11,255 nt of DNA from an uncultured Pseudomonadota bacterium (GCA_903904275.1 CAIVBX010000050.1:1-11255); one strand, 5' to 3'; shown: positions 1 to 6,736, numbered from the stretch's first letter. The notes: a model not told the origin generated them from the sequence alone. Translations and numbers: made by a program.

Positions 1-178
1 CCAGCCTGATTCACAAAGTGCGTTGACATTGGCAAGTAATACTGTGGTTTTTCAAACATTGGATGCCATTGCCGAAAAATTTTTAAATGAAATAGAAAAT
101 AACTGCCATGTCGTGTTGATGAGTAACGGCAGCTTTGGCGGTTTGCATTTACGATTGATAACTCTTTTATCCGCGTAA
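1..178 (+). CDS. mpl: C-terminal end of Mpl, murein tripeptide ligase (partial)
   Basis: Only the last 58 codons are present (frame starting at base 2, TAA at 176-178); the gene begins outside the window. The stretch HVVLMSNGSFGGLH near the end matches the conserved C-terminus of UDP-N-acetylmuramate:L-alanyl-gamma-D-glutamyl-meso-diaminopimelate ligase, where E. coli has a similar MSNGGFGGIH segment. Family knowledge: Mpl is a cytoplasmic Mur-ligase relative that attaches recycled murein tripeptide to UDP-MurNAc, using ATP, to re-enter peptidoglycan synthesis. The visible part belongs to the C-terminal ligase domain; the ATP-binding centre is not in the window. Identification rests on this short but characteristic tail. 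A Mur ligase such as MurC is the main alternative and is less likely because of the MSNGxFGG signature. Confidence 0.82.
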   Translation, partial: QPDSQSALTLASNTVVFQTLDAIAEKFLNEIENNCHVVLMSNGSFGGLHLRLITLLSA

Positions 179-183
179 ATTAA

Positions 184-211
184 ATGATTGCATAACTTTA
201 TGTCATTTTTT
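184..211 (+). terminator. weak Rho-independent terminator after mpl
   Basis: An AT-rich interrupted hairpin (ATGA paired with TCAT, CATA paired with TATG, with a bulge) is followed by six T residues at 206-211, just after the mpl stop. The stem is weak, so termination may be partial. Confidence 0.35.
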
Positions 212-222
212 AAATTATGGTT

Positions 223-250
223 TTGACACGAAACCTAAATCCATGATAAA
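223..250 (+). promoter_or_regulatory. sigma70-type promoter for the 62-aa membrane protein gene
   Basis: A perfect -35 box TTGACA lies at 223-228. After a 16-nt spacer comes GATAAA at 245-250, preceded by T to give a TG-like extended -10. The predicted start of transcription near 257 leaves a leader of about 60 nt before the ATG at 321. Confidence 0.5.
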
Positions 251-252
251 AA

Positions 253-292
253 TATCTCCGTCGTTTAAAGCGACCTCTTCAAAAGAGAGATA
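253..292 (+). promoter_or_regulatory. foldable 5' leader of the 62-aa gene
   Basis: Three nested or competing pairings can be drawn in the leader. TATCTC (253-258) pairs with GAGATA (287-292). GTCGTT (260-265) pairs with AGCGAC (269-274). CTCTT (275-279) pairs with AAGAG (283-287), which competes with the outer helix. The ribosome-binding GAGG lies beyond these at about 310. The pairings are visible in the sequence; a regulatory role is conjecture, and no known riboswitch class is recognised. Confidence 0.25.
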
Positions 293-320
293 AAATAATA
301 ATAACTTTGAGGATTCAAAA

Positions 321-509
321 ATGTCAGAAGCACAAGAAAAAGATTATTTCTGGTTTTACATCGGTGGTTTGATTGCAACAACAGTTATTTTAGTTTTAAT
401 GTTAAAAGCAGATGAAACTAAGCACTTACAAAGTGGTGCAGTTGCTCAAAGCCAAGCTGAAGTTTTCCAAAAAATTGAAAATAAACACATGAACAACAGA
501 ACTCAATAA
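321..509 (+). CDS. 62-aa single-pass membrane protein, unknown function
   Basis: The gene is not recognised. The ATG at 321 follows GAGG with suitable spacing, and the gene has its own promoter-like sequence and a strong terminator, so it is very probably expressed as a monocistron. The protein has a short acidic, charged N-terminus (MSEAQEKDY), one hydrophobic segment at about residues 10-27 (FWFYIGGLIATTVILVLML) and a hydrophilic tail of about 35 residues with possible helix-forming character (QAEVFQKIENKH). There is no signal-peptidase site and no Cys or His cluster. The predicted topology is one inner-membrane helix; orientation is unclear because the charge bias is weak. Small proteins like this are often accessory subunits or regulators of larger membrane complexes, but nothing here identifies a partner. 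Confidence 0.75.
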   Translation: MSEAQEKDYFWFYIGGLIATTVILVLMLKADETKHLQSGAVAQSQAEVFQKIENKHMNNRTQ

Positions 510-534
510 TCTTTAGTTGAGACTATTCTGTTGC

Positions 535-580
535 AATGAAGCCCGATTTTTGAAAATTCAAAAATCGGGCTTCATTTTTT
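535..580 (+). terminator. strong Rho-independent terminator, possibly bidirectional
   Basis: A perfect inverted repeat of about 20 bp (arms 535-554 and 557-576, core GAAGCCCGATTTTTGAA) is followed by a T-run at 575-580. It ends the 62-aa gene transcript. It also sits at the 3' end of the convergent lpxD, whose stop codon is inside the T-run, and no other terminator is visible there. The minus-strand T-tract is poor, so activity on that strand is less certain. Confidence 0.9.
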
Positions 581-1628
581 AAGTGTTTTGATTTTTTGCT
601 TCTAATTGAAAAATTCGCTCTTCCATTCGTCTAATTGTTTTCAGTAAATCAGGTAATTGACTAATCGCCACTTGCTCACGATATGCCACCCGTTTTTCTT
701 TCGCGGGACTTCCAAAAACTTGCGTTTTTGCTTCAACATCATTAGCAACCCCCGCTCTCGCCATTATTACTGCCCCTTGTCCAATTTTTACATGGTCAGC
801 AATTCCTGTACTTCCCGCTAAAATGGCATAATTTTCAATCATACACGAACCAGAAATGCCCGTTTGACCACAAATAATGACGTGTTGACCAATTTTATTG
901 TTGTGTCCAATTTGAACTAAATTATCGATTTTAGTACCAGAACCAATAATCGTACTGCCTAACGCACCTCTATCTACGCAAGTATTTGCACCAATTTCAA
1001 CATTATCACCAATCACAACATTACCAATTTGCGGAACTTTAACATGTTGTCCATTCCGAAATTTATAACCAAAACCATCTGCACCAATTACAGCACCAGA
1101 ATGAATTGTGACGTTGTCACCAATCTCAACGCCGTCATAAATCACGGCATACGGATAAATTCGACAATTTTTGCCAATTTTGACATTCTTACCTAAATAA
1201 ACACCCGCCAAAATTTCACTATTTTCACCACAAATTACGCCTTCGTTAATCACTGCAAATGCCCCAATGTGACAATTTTCATGCAACATTACGTTTTCTG
1301 AAATGACAGACTGAGGTGAAATTTTAGTTATGTGATGTGTTTGAGGATGTAAAATTTCAATGGCTTTAATAAATGCCATTTCGGGGTCGCTGCAACGTAA
1401 TAAAACCAAAGATGTTGGAACATCTTGAACTTCAAAATCTGTTGCAATAAAACACGCTGATGCTTGAGATTCTTTCAAATTATGGCGATAACGCGCTTGT
1501 GTTAATTGTGTAACTTGCCCTGTTTTCGCCGTCGTGATGTCATTTGCTGCGACAATAATTTGATTTGAATTACCGCCTTCAATCGTTGCATCACAAATAA
1601 TTGCTAAGTTTTGAATTGTTATTGTCAT
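579..1628 (-). CDS. lpxD: LpxD, UDP-3-O-(3-hydroxyacyl)glucosamine N-acyltransferase
   Basis: LpxD transfers a 3-hydroxyacyl chain from acyl carrier protein to the 2-amine of UDP-3-O-acylglucosamine, the third step of lipid A synthesis, in the cytoplasm. The protein is 349 aa (E. coli LpxD is 341). It has an N-terminal uridine-binding domain (about 1-100), a long left-handed beta-helix of hexapeptide repeats (about 103-305, for example IGKNCRIYPYAVIYDGVEIG) and a C-terminal helix (about 316-345). The GADGFGY motif is at 182-188. His242 in QIGHNNKIG matches the catalytic His239 of E. coli. An upstream in-frame ATG at 1712 would add 28 residues overlapping moaC. The start at 1628 is preferred because it follows AGGA and gives the normal LpxD N-terminus. 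It is the second gene after moaC, outside the usual bamA-skp-lpxD-fabZ-lpxA cluster, so it may be a relocated or second copy. Confidence 0.93.
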   Translation of the reverse strand: MTITIQNLAIICDATIEGGNSNQIIVAANDITTAKTGQVTQLTQARYRHNLKESQASACFIATDFEVQDVPTSLVLLRCSDPEMAFIKAIEILHPQTHHITKISPQSVISENVMLHENCHIGAFAVINEGVICGENSEILAGVYLGKNVKIGKNCRIYPYAVIYDGVEIGDNVTIHSGAVIGADGFGYKFRNGQHVKVPQIGNVVIGDNVEIGANTCVDRGALGSTIIGSGTKIDNLVQIGHNNKIGQHVIICGQTGISGSCMIENYAILAGSTGIADHVKIGQGAVIMARAGVANDVEAKTQVFGSPAKEKRVAYREQVAISQLPDLLKTIRRMEERIFQLEAKNQNT

Positions 1629-1644
1629 GTTTAAAATTCCTGAT

Positions 1645-2127
1645 TTAATTTTCTTGAAGATACCATTTGCCCGATTTCCCACCTGATTTTTCAAGTAATC
1701 GAACACCATCAATTACCATGCTACGATCAACGGCTTTGCACATATCATAAATAGTTAAGAGTGTAATTTGTGTGGCGGTTAAGGCTTCCATTTCAACGCC
1801 AGTTTGTCCATGTGTTTTTGCAGTAACTTTGCAATAAATCCGATTTTTTTCAGATTCAGGTGTTAAGGCAATTTCAACATGTGTGAGAGAAATAGGATGA
1901 CACAATGGAATTAAATCTGCTGTGCGTTTGCTCGCCATAATTCCTGCAATTCTGGCAATCCCAAGGACATCACCTTTTTTATGACCTCCTTGTAAAATCA
2001 ACGCCAATGTTGTGGGTTGCAATGAAATAAAACCTTCTGTGACGGCGACGCGAGATGTAAAGTCTTTATCTCCTACATCTACCATGTGCGCTTCATTAGC
2101 CTCGTTAAAATGTGTAAATTGTGACAT
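1645..2127 (-). CDS. moaC: MoaC, cyclic pyranopterin monophosphate synthase
   Basis: MoaC acts after the radical-SAM enzyme MoaA. It converts 3',8-cyclo-7,8-dihydro-GTP to cyclic pyranopterin monophosphate, the first committed intermediate of molybdenum cofactor. The protein is 160 aa, against 161 in E. coli, and aligns nearly end to end without gaps. Conserved blocks are HMVDVGDK (14-21), KRTADLIPLCHP (67-78), TGVEMEALTA (109-118), DMCKAVDRSM (128-137) and KSGGKSG (147-153). Asp128 and Lys131 sit at the same numbers as the E. coli active-site residues. The start is supported by AAAGGA about 12 nt upstream. The lpxD start follows 16 nt after the stop, so the two are probably cotranscribed. 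No other molybdenum cofactor gene is in the window. The enzyme would serve molybdoenzymes such as formate dehydrogenase or nitrate reductase, but that link is inference. Confidence 0.97.
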   Translation of the reverse strand: MSQFTHFNEANEAHMVDVGDKDFTSRVAVTEGFISLQPTTLALILQGGHKKGDVLGIARIAGIMASKRTADLIPLCHPISLTHVEIALTPESEKNRIYCKVTAKTHGQTGVEMEALTATQITLLTIYDMCKAVDRSMVIDGVRLLEKSGGKSGKWYLQEN

Positions 2128-2203
2128 TGTTGTAAATTTTCCTTTAAAAGTGATTTTGTTCTATGTCATGTGTGTGCAATTGTAAATGTAACAGACTTAA
2201 CCT

Positions 2204-2232
2204 TCGACGTAATTTAGGATTTACGCTAAACT
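2204..2232 (+). promoter_or_regulatory. candidate hemC promoter
   Basis: TCGACG (2204-2209), a 17-nt spacer and TAAACT (2227-2232) each match four of six consensus positions. Transcription would start near 2239, giving a short leader of about 28 nt with no obvious Shine-Dalgarno sequence before the GTG at 2267. The 139-nt region between moaC and hemC must hold promoters for both directions; no clear moaC promoter was picked out. Confidence 0.33.
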
Positions 2233-2266
2233 TTCAACAATTTTCAACTTAAAAAACTCTAATTCC

Positions 2267-3193
2267 GTGACCAAAATTATTCGAATTGCAACTCGTCAAA
2301 GTCCTTTAGCTCTTTGGCAAGCTGAACACGTCGCAGCACTTTTAAAACAAGCATTTCCAACAATTGAAACCGAGCTTGTCAAAATGGTGACGCGCGGCGA
2401 TAAAATTCTTGATGCACCATTAGCTAAAATTGGCGGAAAGGGATTATTTGTAAAAGAACTTGAACAAGGAATGCTTGAAGGACATGCTGATATTGCGGTA
2501 CATTCAATGAAAGATGTTCCAATCGAATTTCCAGAAGGACTGCATTTATCAGCTATTTTAAAGCGTGAGGATCCTACCGATGCGTTTGTCTCAAATCATT
2601 TTCAATCATTAGACGATTTGCCTGAAAATGCTCGTATTGGAACGTCAAGTTTGCGTCGTCAATGTCAAGTTAAAGCACGTTTTCCCAATGCTGAAATTTT
2701 ATCGCTGCGCGGTAACGTGAATACACGTTTAGCAAAACTGGATAAAGGCGATTATGACGCGATTATTTTAGCTTCGGCAGGTTTAAAACGCTTGAATATG
2801 GAATGTCGAATTCGCCAACGTTTGCCAATAGAAATTAGTTTGCCCGCCTGTGGACAGGGTGCAATTGGGATTGAATGTCGTGTTGCTGATACTGAAATTA
2901 ACGAAATGTTGAAAGCCTTGCACGATGAAAATACGGCACTTTGTGTTTCCGCTGAACGAGCAATGAATGCAAAATTGAATGGGGGGTGCCAAGTGCCAAT
3001 TGCAGGATTTTCAGAAATAAAAAATGACAAAATCATTATACGAGCGTTAGTTGGAAAGCCTGATGGTTCAGTGATTTATCGAGCGGAAGGATATGCCACA
3101 TTTGAAAATGCTGTTTTTATGGGGGAAAATTTGGCTAATGATTTACTTGCACAAGGTGCAGCTGAAATTTTAAACGCATTGCTTAGTGATTGA
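2267..3193 (+). CDS. hemC: HemC, porphobilinogen deaminase (hydroxymethylbilane synthase)
   Basis: HemC joins four porphobilinogen units head to tail into hydroxymethylbilane, using a covalently bound dipyrromethane cofactor. It is a cytoplasmic enzyme on the path to haem, sirohaem and cobalamin. The protein is 308 aa and close to E. coli HemC throughout. It shows IATRQSPLALWQA (7-19), VTRGDKILD (41-49), the active-site block DIAVHSMKDVP with catalytic Asp83, GTSSLRRQ (125-132), LRGNVNTRL (147-155), LPACGQGAIGIE (192-203) and GGCQVPI (239-245), whose Cys241 carries the cofactor. The start is a GTG with no clear ribosome-binding site. It is chosen because it places the conserved IATRQSPLALW at the usual distance from the N-terminus and no ATG is available upstream. 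The gene ends with TGA, which shows that UGA works as an ordinary stop in this genome. hemD, often its neighbour, does not follow. Confidence 0.96.
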   Translation: MTKIIRIATRQSPLALWQAEHVAALLKQAFPTIETELVKMVTRGDKILDAPLAKIGGKGLFVKELEQGMLEGHADIAVHSMKDVPIEFPEGLHLSAILKREDPTDAFVSNHFQSLDDLPENARIGTSSLRRQCQVKARFPNAEILSLRGNVNTRLAKLDKGDYDAIILASAGLKRLNMECRIRQRLPIEISLPACGQGAIGIECRVADTEINEMLKALHDENTALCVSAERAMNAKLNGGCQVPIAGFSEIKNDKIIIRALVGKPDGSVIYRAEGYATFENAVFMGENLANDLLAQGAAEILNALLSD

Positions 3194-3270
3194 TTTATTC
3201 ACAAATTACCGAAAAAAATTACTTAACTGAATGCAGAAAAATAACCAAAAGGATTAGGGCGCATTTTGCA

Positions 3271-3298
3271 TTGACATAGCTACCCCTTGTACTTTAAA
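3271..3298 (+). promoter_or_regulatory. promoter of the hps-phi operon
   Basis: A perfect TTGACA at 3271-3276 is followed, after 16 nt, by TTTAAA at 3293-3298; TTAAAG one base later is an alternative. The leader of about 55 nt contains a short tandem repeat of TAACTA (about 3329-3345) and then a strong GGAG ribosome-binding site at 3351-3354. The only gene upstream is hemC, 160 nt away, which supports an independent promoter. A strong promoter is expected for an abundant C1-assimilation enzyme. Confidence 0.55.
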
Positions 3299-3362
3299 GT
3301 TAGTCCCGCATAAATTAGCGTAACATTTTAACTATAACTATAACTTTTTTGGAGTGTACATC

Positions 3363-4004
3363 ATGGCAAAACCATTGATTCAAATGGCATTAGATTCATT
3401 AGATTTCGACGCAACTATTTCATTAGCAAAACAAGTTGCACCGTTCATTGATATTTTCGAAATCGGCACACCTTGCATTAAACACAACGGTATTAACTTA
3501 GTTAAAGCATTGCGTGCAGAATTTCCTGACAAATTATTGTTAGTTGATTTAAAAACAATGGATGCTGGCGAGTACGAAGCAACTCCTTTCTACGCCGCTG
3601 GCGCAGACATCTGTACAGTATTAGGTGTTTCTGGTTTGGCAACTTGCAAAGGCGTAATTAAAGCCGCTAATGCACATGCAGCTGAAGCTCAAATTGACTT
3701 AATCAACGTTGAAGACAAAGCAGCTTGCGCTCGTGCAACTGTGGCAGCTGGCGCACAAATCATGGGTATTCACACTGGTTTAGATGCTCAAGCGGCAGGT
3801 GACACGCCATTTGCAGATTTAAACATGATTGCTGGTTTGAACTTAGGCGTTCGTATTTCAGTTGCTGGTGGTATCAATGCTAAAACAGTTCAAGACGTAG
3901 TTCGTGCAGGCGCAAGCATTATCGTTGTTGGCGCGGCAATCTATGGCGCAGTTTCACCAGCTGAATCAGCTCGTGAAATTCGTGAATTAGTTGACGCTGT
4001 TTAA
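3363..4004 (+). CDS. hps: 3-hexulose-6-phosphate synthase (RuMP pathway)
   Basis: Hps condenses formaldehyde with D-ribulose 5-phosphate to give D-arabino-3-hexulose 6-phosphate, the entry reaction of the RuMP cycle, in the cytoplasm. The protein is 213 aa, a TIM barrel of the orotidine 5'-monophosphate decarboxylase suprafamily. The signature Asp-x-Lys-x-x-Asp is D62-L-K64-T-M-D67, in LLLVDLKTMDAGEYE. Other recognisable blocks are FEIGTP (32-37), GIHTGLDAQ (135-143), the phosphate-gripping SVAGGIN (166-172) and VVGAAIYG (188-195). The ATG at 3363 lies 8 nt after GGAG. An upstream GTG at 3354 would add three residues and begin on the ribosome-binding site, so it is rejected. phi starts 14 nt after the stop, the standard RuMP pair. 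Keto-gulonate-phosphate decarboxylase is the nearest relative, but the phi neighbour and overall sequence favour Hps. Confidence 0.97.
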   Translation: MAKPLIQMALDSLDFDATISLAKQVAPFIDIFEIGTPCIKHNGINLVKALRAEFPDKLLLVDLKTMDAGEYEATPFYAAGADICTVLGVSGLATCKGVIKAANAHAAEAQIDLINVEDKAACARATVAAGAQIMGIHTGLDAQAAGDTPFADLNMIAGLNLGVRISVAGGINAKTVQDVVRAGASIIVVGAAIYGAVSPAESAREIRELVDAV

Positions 4005-4018
4005 TTAAAGGAAACCTT

Positions 4019-4552
4019 ATGCATCAACAACTTATCTTAGATAAAATCACTGGTATCCTTGAAGCGACCGAGGAATCGTATGATGAAAAACTCACCGCTA
4101 TGCTCGACGAAGCAGGTCGCATTTTTATTGCGGGTGCGGGTCGTTCAAAACTGGTCGGCAATTTCTTTGCGATGCGGTTGGTGCATGGTGGTTATAACGT
4201 CAATGTTGTCGGAGAAATCGTCACTCCAAGTATTAAACAAGGTGACTTGTTAATTATCATCTCTGGTTCAGGTGAAACTGAACAATTGATTGCCTTCACT
4301 AAAAGTGCGAAAAAAGTTGGTGCGAAAATTATGTTAATTTCGTCAAGATCGGTTTCAACAATTGGTGAAATGGCAGACGGTGTTTTCCAAATTGGTCGCG
4401 AAGATTTGTATGGAAAAGTCGTTGGTATGCCAATGGGTACGGTATTTGAGTTATCAACATTGCTTTTCTTAGAATCGACAATTTCTCATATTATTCATGA
4501 GAAAGGCATTCCCGAAGAAATTATGCGTGAAAGACACGCAAATTTAGAATAA
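4019..4552 (+). CDS. phi: 6-phospho-3-hexuloisomerase (RuMP pathway)
   Basis: Also called HxlB or Hpi. It isomerises D-arabino-3-hexulose 6-phosphate to D-fructose 6-phosphate, pulling formaldehyde fixation forward. The protein is 177 aa, essentially a single SIS (sugar isomerase) domain. Visible motifs are IFIAGAGRSKLVGNFFAMRL (35-54) and the phosphate-binding ISGSGETEQL (81-90). GMPMGTVFELSTLLFLE (136-152) carries the conserved glutamates E144 and E152, and the C-terminal RHANLE is typical of the family. The ATG at 4019 follows AAGGAAA, 14 nt after the hps stop, so the two are cotranscribed and probably made in similar amounts. A Rho-independent terminator about 60 nt downstream ends or attenuates this transcript before tkt. 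The symbol hxlB is also in use. Confidence 0.96.
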   Translation: MHQQLILDKITGILEATEESYDEKLTAMLDEAGRIFIAGAGRSKLVGNFFAMRLVHGGYNVNVVGEIVTPSIKQGDLLIIISGSGETEQLIAFTKSAKKVGAKIMLISSRSVSTIGEMADGVFQIGREDLYGKVVGMPMGTVFELSTLLFLESTISHIIHEKGIPEEIMRERHANLE

Positions 4553-4610
4553 GAAATCGAATTGAAGACGGGTGATTTTTCAGTCGTTATTTCAAAACAG
4601 AATACATCAG

Positions 4611-4648
4611 TTGCACTATTGAATAAGATTTAGTAGTGCAATTTTTTT
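4611..4648 (+). terminator. terminator or attenuator between phi and tkt
   Basis: TTGCACTA (4611-4618) pairs with TAGTGCAA (4634-4641). The stem extends inward by up to five more pairs, including G-U pairs, to a 5-nt loop, and seven T residues follow at 4642-4648. It ends only about 25 nt before the tkt ATG. tkt therefore depends either on read-through of this structure or on a promoter in the 60-nt space before it, where only a poor candidate (TTGAAG at 4562) is seen. Confidence 0.8.
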
Positions 4649-4673
4649 AACAGATACCACAAAAGGAGAGAAG

Positions 4674-6659
4674 ATGACTTCGCGTAGAGAATTAGCCAAT
4701 GCAATTCGCGCTTTGAGCATGGATGCTGTACAAAAAGCAAATTCAGGACATCCAGGTGCGCCAATGGGTATGGCGGACATCGCAGAGGTGTTATGGAATG
4801 ACCACTTAAAACACAACCCGACGAATCCAAATTGGGCAGATCGTGACCGTTTTGTATTATCAAATGGTCATGGCTCCATGTTAATTTATTCGTTATTGCA
4901 TTTGTCTGGCTACGATTTGCCAATGAAAGAATTGCAATCGTTCCGCCAATTGCATTCTAAATGTGCTGGGCATCCTGAATACGGTTATGCACCAGGTGTT
5001 GAAACAACAACAGGTCCTTTAGGTCAAGGGATTACCAACGGCGTTGGTTTTGCGATGGCTGAAAAATTATTAGCCAACCAATTCAACAAACCAGGTCACG
5101 AAATTGTTGATCACCATACTTATGTTTTCATGGGTGATGGCTGTTTGATGGAAGGCATCTCACATGAAGCCTGTGCGCTTGCAGGAACTTGGGGCTTGGG
5201 TAAATTAGTTGCATTTTGGGATGACAACAACATTTCAATCGATGGTCATATTGATGGTTGGTACACCGATGACACTGTAAAACGTTTTGAAGCCTATGGC
5301 TGGCACGTTCAATCTGTTGATGGTCATAATTCTGATGCAATTAACGCGGCAATCACAGCAGCAAAAGCTGTTACTGATAAACCATCTTTAATTTTCTGAA
5401 AAACTATTATCGGTTTTGGTTCACAAAATAAAAGTGGTAGCCATGACTGTCATGGGGCTGCATTAGGCGACGCTGAAGTTGCGTTAACCCGTAAAGAATT
5501 AGGTTGGACGCACGAACCATTTGTTATTCCTGAAAACGTTTATGCGGGTTGGGATGCAAAAGCAAAAGGCGCAATGGTTGAAAAATCTTGGGATGAAAAA
5601 TTCGCAGCTTACGCGGTGGCTTTTCCAGCAGAAGCAGCAGAATTCAAACGTCGTATGGCTGGTGAATTACCTGCAAACTGGAAAGAAGTTACTGATGCCT
5701 TCGTTAAAGCAACTAACGAAAAAGGTGAAAATTTAGCATCACGTCAAGCATCACAAAAAGCAATAGCTGCGTTAGCTGAAATTTTACCTGAATTTTTAGG
5801 TGGTTCAGCAGATTTGACTGGGTCGAATTTAACAAGTTGTGCAAGTTTCAAACACGTTAGTGGTAAAGAGCTAGGCAACTACATTTCTTACGGTGTGCGT
5901 GAATTTGGTATGTACGCAATTATGAACGGTATGGCGTTGCACGGCGGATTATTGCCATTCGGTGGAACATTCCACATGTTCTCTGACTATGCGAAAAGTG
6001 CGTTGCGTATGGCTGCGTTGATGAAAATTCGTACCATTGCGGTTTTGACACACGATTCAATCGGTCAAGGCGAAGATGGTCCAACCCATCAACCAATCGA
6101 AAATACGTCAGCAATGCGTTACATTCCAAATATGGATGTATGGCGACCTGCTGATGCAACAGAAACAGCGGTTTCTTGGGTTGCAGCAGTTGAACGCAAA
6201 AATGGTCCAACCAGTTTGGTGTTGAGTCGTCAAGCAATTTCCGCAATTGCACACGACGACGTACAAATTGCTGCAATGCGTAAAGGTGCTTACGTTATTT
6301 CAGAAGCTGCTGGTGCTGTCAACATTATTTTGATTGCAACAGGTTCGGAAGTAACGTTAGCGATGAAATCACAAGCTGCATTAGCTGCTGAAGGTATCAA
6401 TGCTCGCGTGGTTTCTATGCCATCAACAAACGTTTTTGATCGTCAAGACCAAGCCTACAAAGACAGCATTTTGATTCCAGGTGTTAAACGTGTTGCTATC
6501 GAAGCTGGTGTAACAGATTTCTGGCGCAAATATGTTGGTTTAGAAGGCGGTGTCGTCGGTATCGATACCTTCGGCGAGTCAGCTCCTGGTAACGTGTTGT
6601 TTGAACATTTCGGTTTCACGCCTGAAAATGTGGTCAAACACGTTAAAGCGGTGCTGTAA
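4674..6659 (+). CDS. tkt: transketolase, full length but with an in-frame UGA at codon 242
   Basis: Transketolase moves two-carbon units between ketoses and aldoses with thiamine diphosphate, here to regenerate ribulose 5-phosphate for Hps. Read straight through, the gene has 661 codons, the normal bacterial length, with no frameshift. The start follows AGGAGAG. The TPP-binding half shows His26 (SGHPGAP), His66 (NGHGSM), GDG at 155-157 and Asn185-Asn186. After the UGA the protein continues with KTIIGFGS and HDCHGA. Next come the catalytic Glu410 in YGVREFGM (E. coli Glu411), GEDGPTHQP (about 466-474) and a normal C-terminal domain. The UGA at 5397-5399 stands where E. coli has Cys in the CKTIIGFGS segment. 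A stop there would cut the TPP domain and leave no active enzyme, and it is not the natural boundary of split transketolases. Possible readings are selenocysteine, a recent nonsense mutation, or a base-call error (TGC or TGT read as TGA). hemC ends in TGA, so general reassignment is unlikely. Confidence 0.9.
5397..5399 (+). other. in-frame UGA codon at a cysteine position of transketolase
   Basis: Codon 242 of tkt is TGA, between ATT-TTC (Ile-Phe) and AAA-ACT (Lys-Thr). The family segment is (Leu/Ile)-x-Cys-Lys-Thr-Ile-Ile-Gly-Phe-Gly. One base change separates TGA from either Cys codon. Selenocysteine commonly occupies positions that are Cys in homologues, but this Cys is not a known catalytic residue of transketolase. 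Confidence 0.85.
5404..5440 (+). promoter_or_regulatory. SECIS-like hairpin just after the tkt UGA
   Basis: An upper stem GTTTTG (5413-5418) pairs with CAAAAT (5424-5429; six pairs, the outermost G-U), closing a 5-nt loop GTTCA that begins with G-U. A lower stem, CTATTAT (5404-5410) with GTGGTAG (5434-5440), contains three G-U pairs. The 17-nt upper unit begins 13 nt after the UGA and its loop begins 20 nt after it. Both fall in the range known for bacterial SECIS elements. The helix is AU-rich, the internal loop is asymmetric, and the bulged U of the E. coli fdhF element is absent. The bases also encode conserved residues, so chance is possible. Confidence 0.3.
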
Positions 6660-6673
6660 TTTTTAGCACAAAT

Positions 6674-6704
6674 CCTCGATTAGCCTAGCTAGTCGAGGTT
6701 TTTT
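6674..6704 (+). terminator. Rho-independent terminator after tkt
   Basis: CCTCGATTAG (6674-6683) pairs with CTAGTCGAGG (6689-6698): ten pairs, one of them G-U, around a 5-nt loop. Six T residues follow at 6699-6704. It lies 15 nt after the tkt stop. The next gene starts 33 nt further on and no convincing promoter is seen between, so partial read-through is likely needed for the repeat-protein genes and tal. Confidence 0.85.
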
Positions 6705-6736
6705 GACTTTATATAACTACAAAAATAGGTGTCAAT

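Noticed and set aside
1629..1712. 28-residue N-terminal extension of LpxD from the ATG at 1712
   Set aside because: It would overlap the end of moaC and precede the normal LpxD N-terminus. The ATG at 1628 has AGGA at suitable spacing and gives the usual family length.
2752..3036. Minus-strand open frames inside hemC
   Set aside because: Shadows of the strongly conserved hemC reading frame, with no family resemblance or ribosome-binding sites.
5441..5455. Perfect hairpin CCATGA-CTG-TCATGG downstream of the UGA as the SECIS
   Set aside because: Its loop is about 47 nt after the UGA, beyond the usual bacterial range, and it encodes the conserved HDCHGA active-site segment. The nearer hairpin at 5404-5440 fits better.
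5574..6659. Separate gene for the C-terminal part of transketolase starting at the ATG at 5574
   Set aside because: There is an AAGG-like site upstream, but the product would lack part of the TPP-binding domain, and natural split transketolases divide at a later domain border. The frame is continuous with the upstream part across the UGA, so one gene is the better reading.
4674..6659. UGA reassigned to Trp throughout the genome
   Set aside because: hemC ends with TGA at the expected C-terminus, TGG is used freely for Trp, and the position in transketolase is Cys rather than Trp.
6703..6730. Promoter for the repeat-protein genes built on TTGACT at 6703
   Set aside because: No -10 box at 16-18 nt spacing; the nearby TATAAC at 6712 is far too close. 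Part of the -35 is also the terminator T-run.
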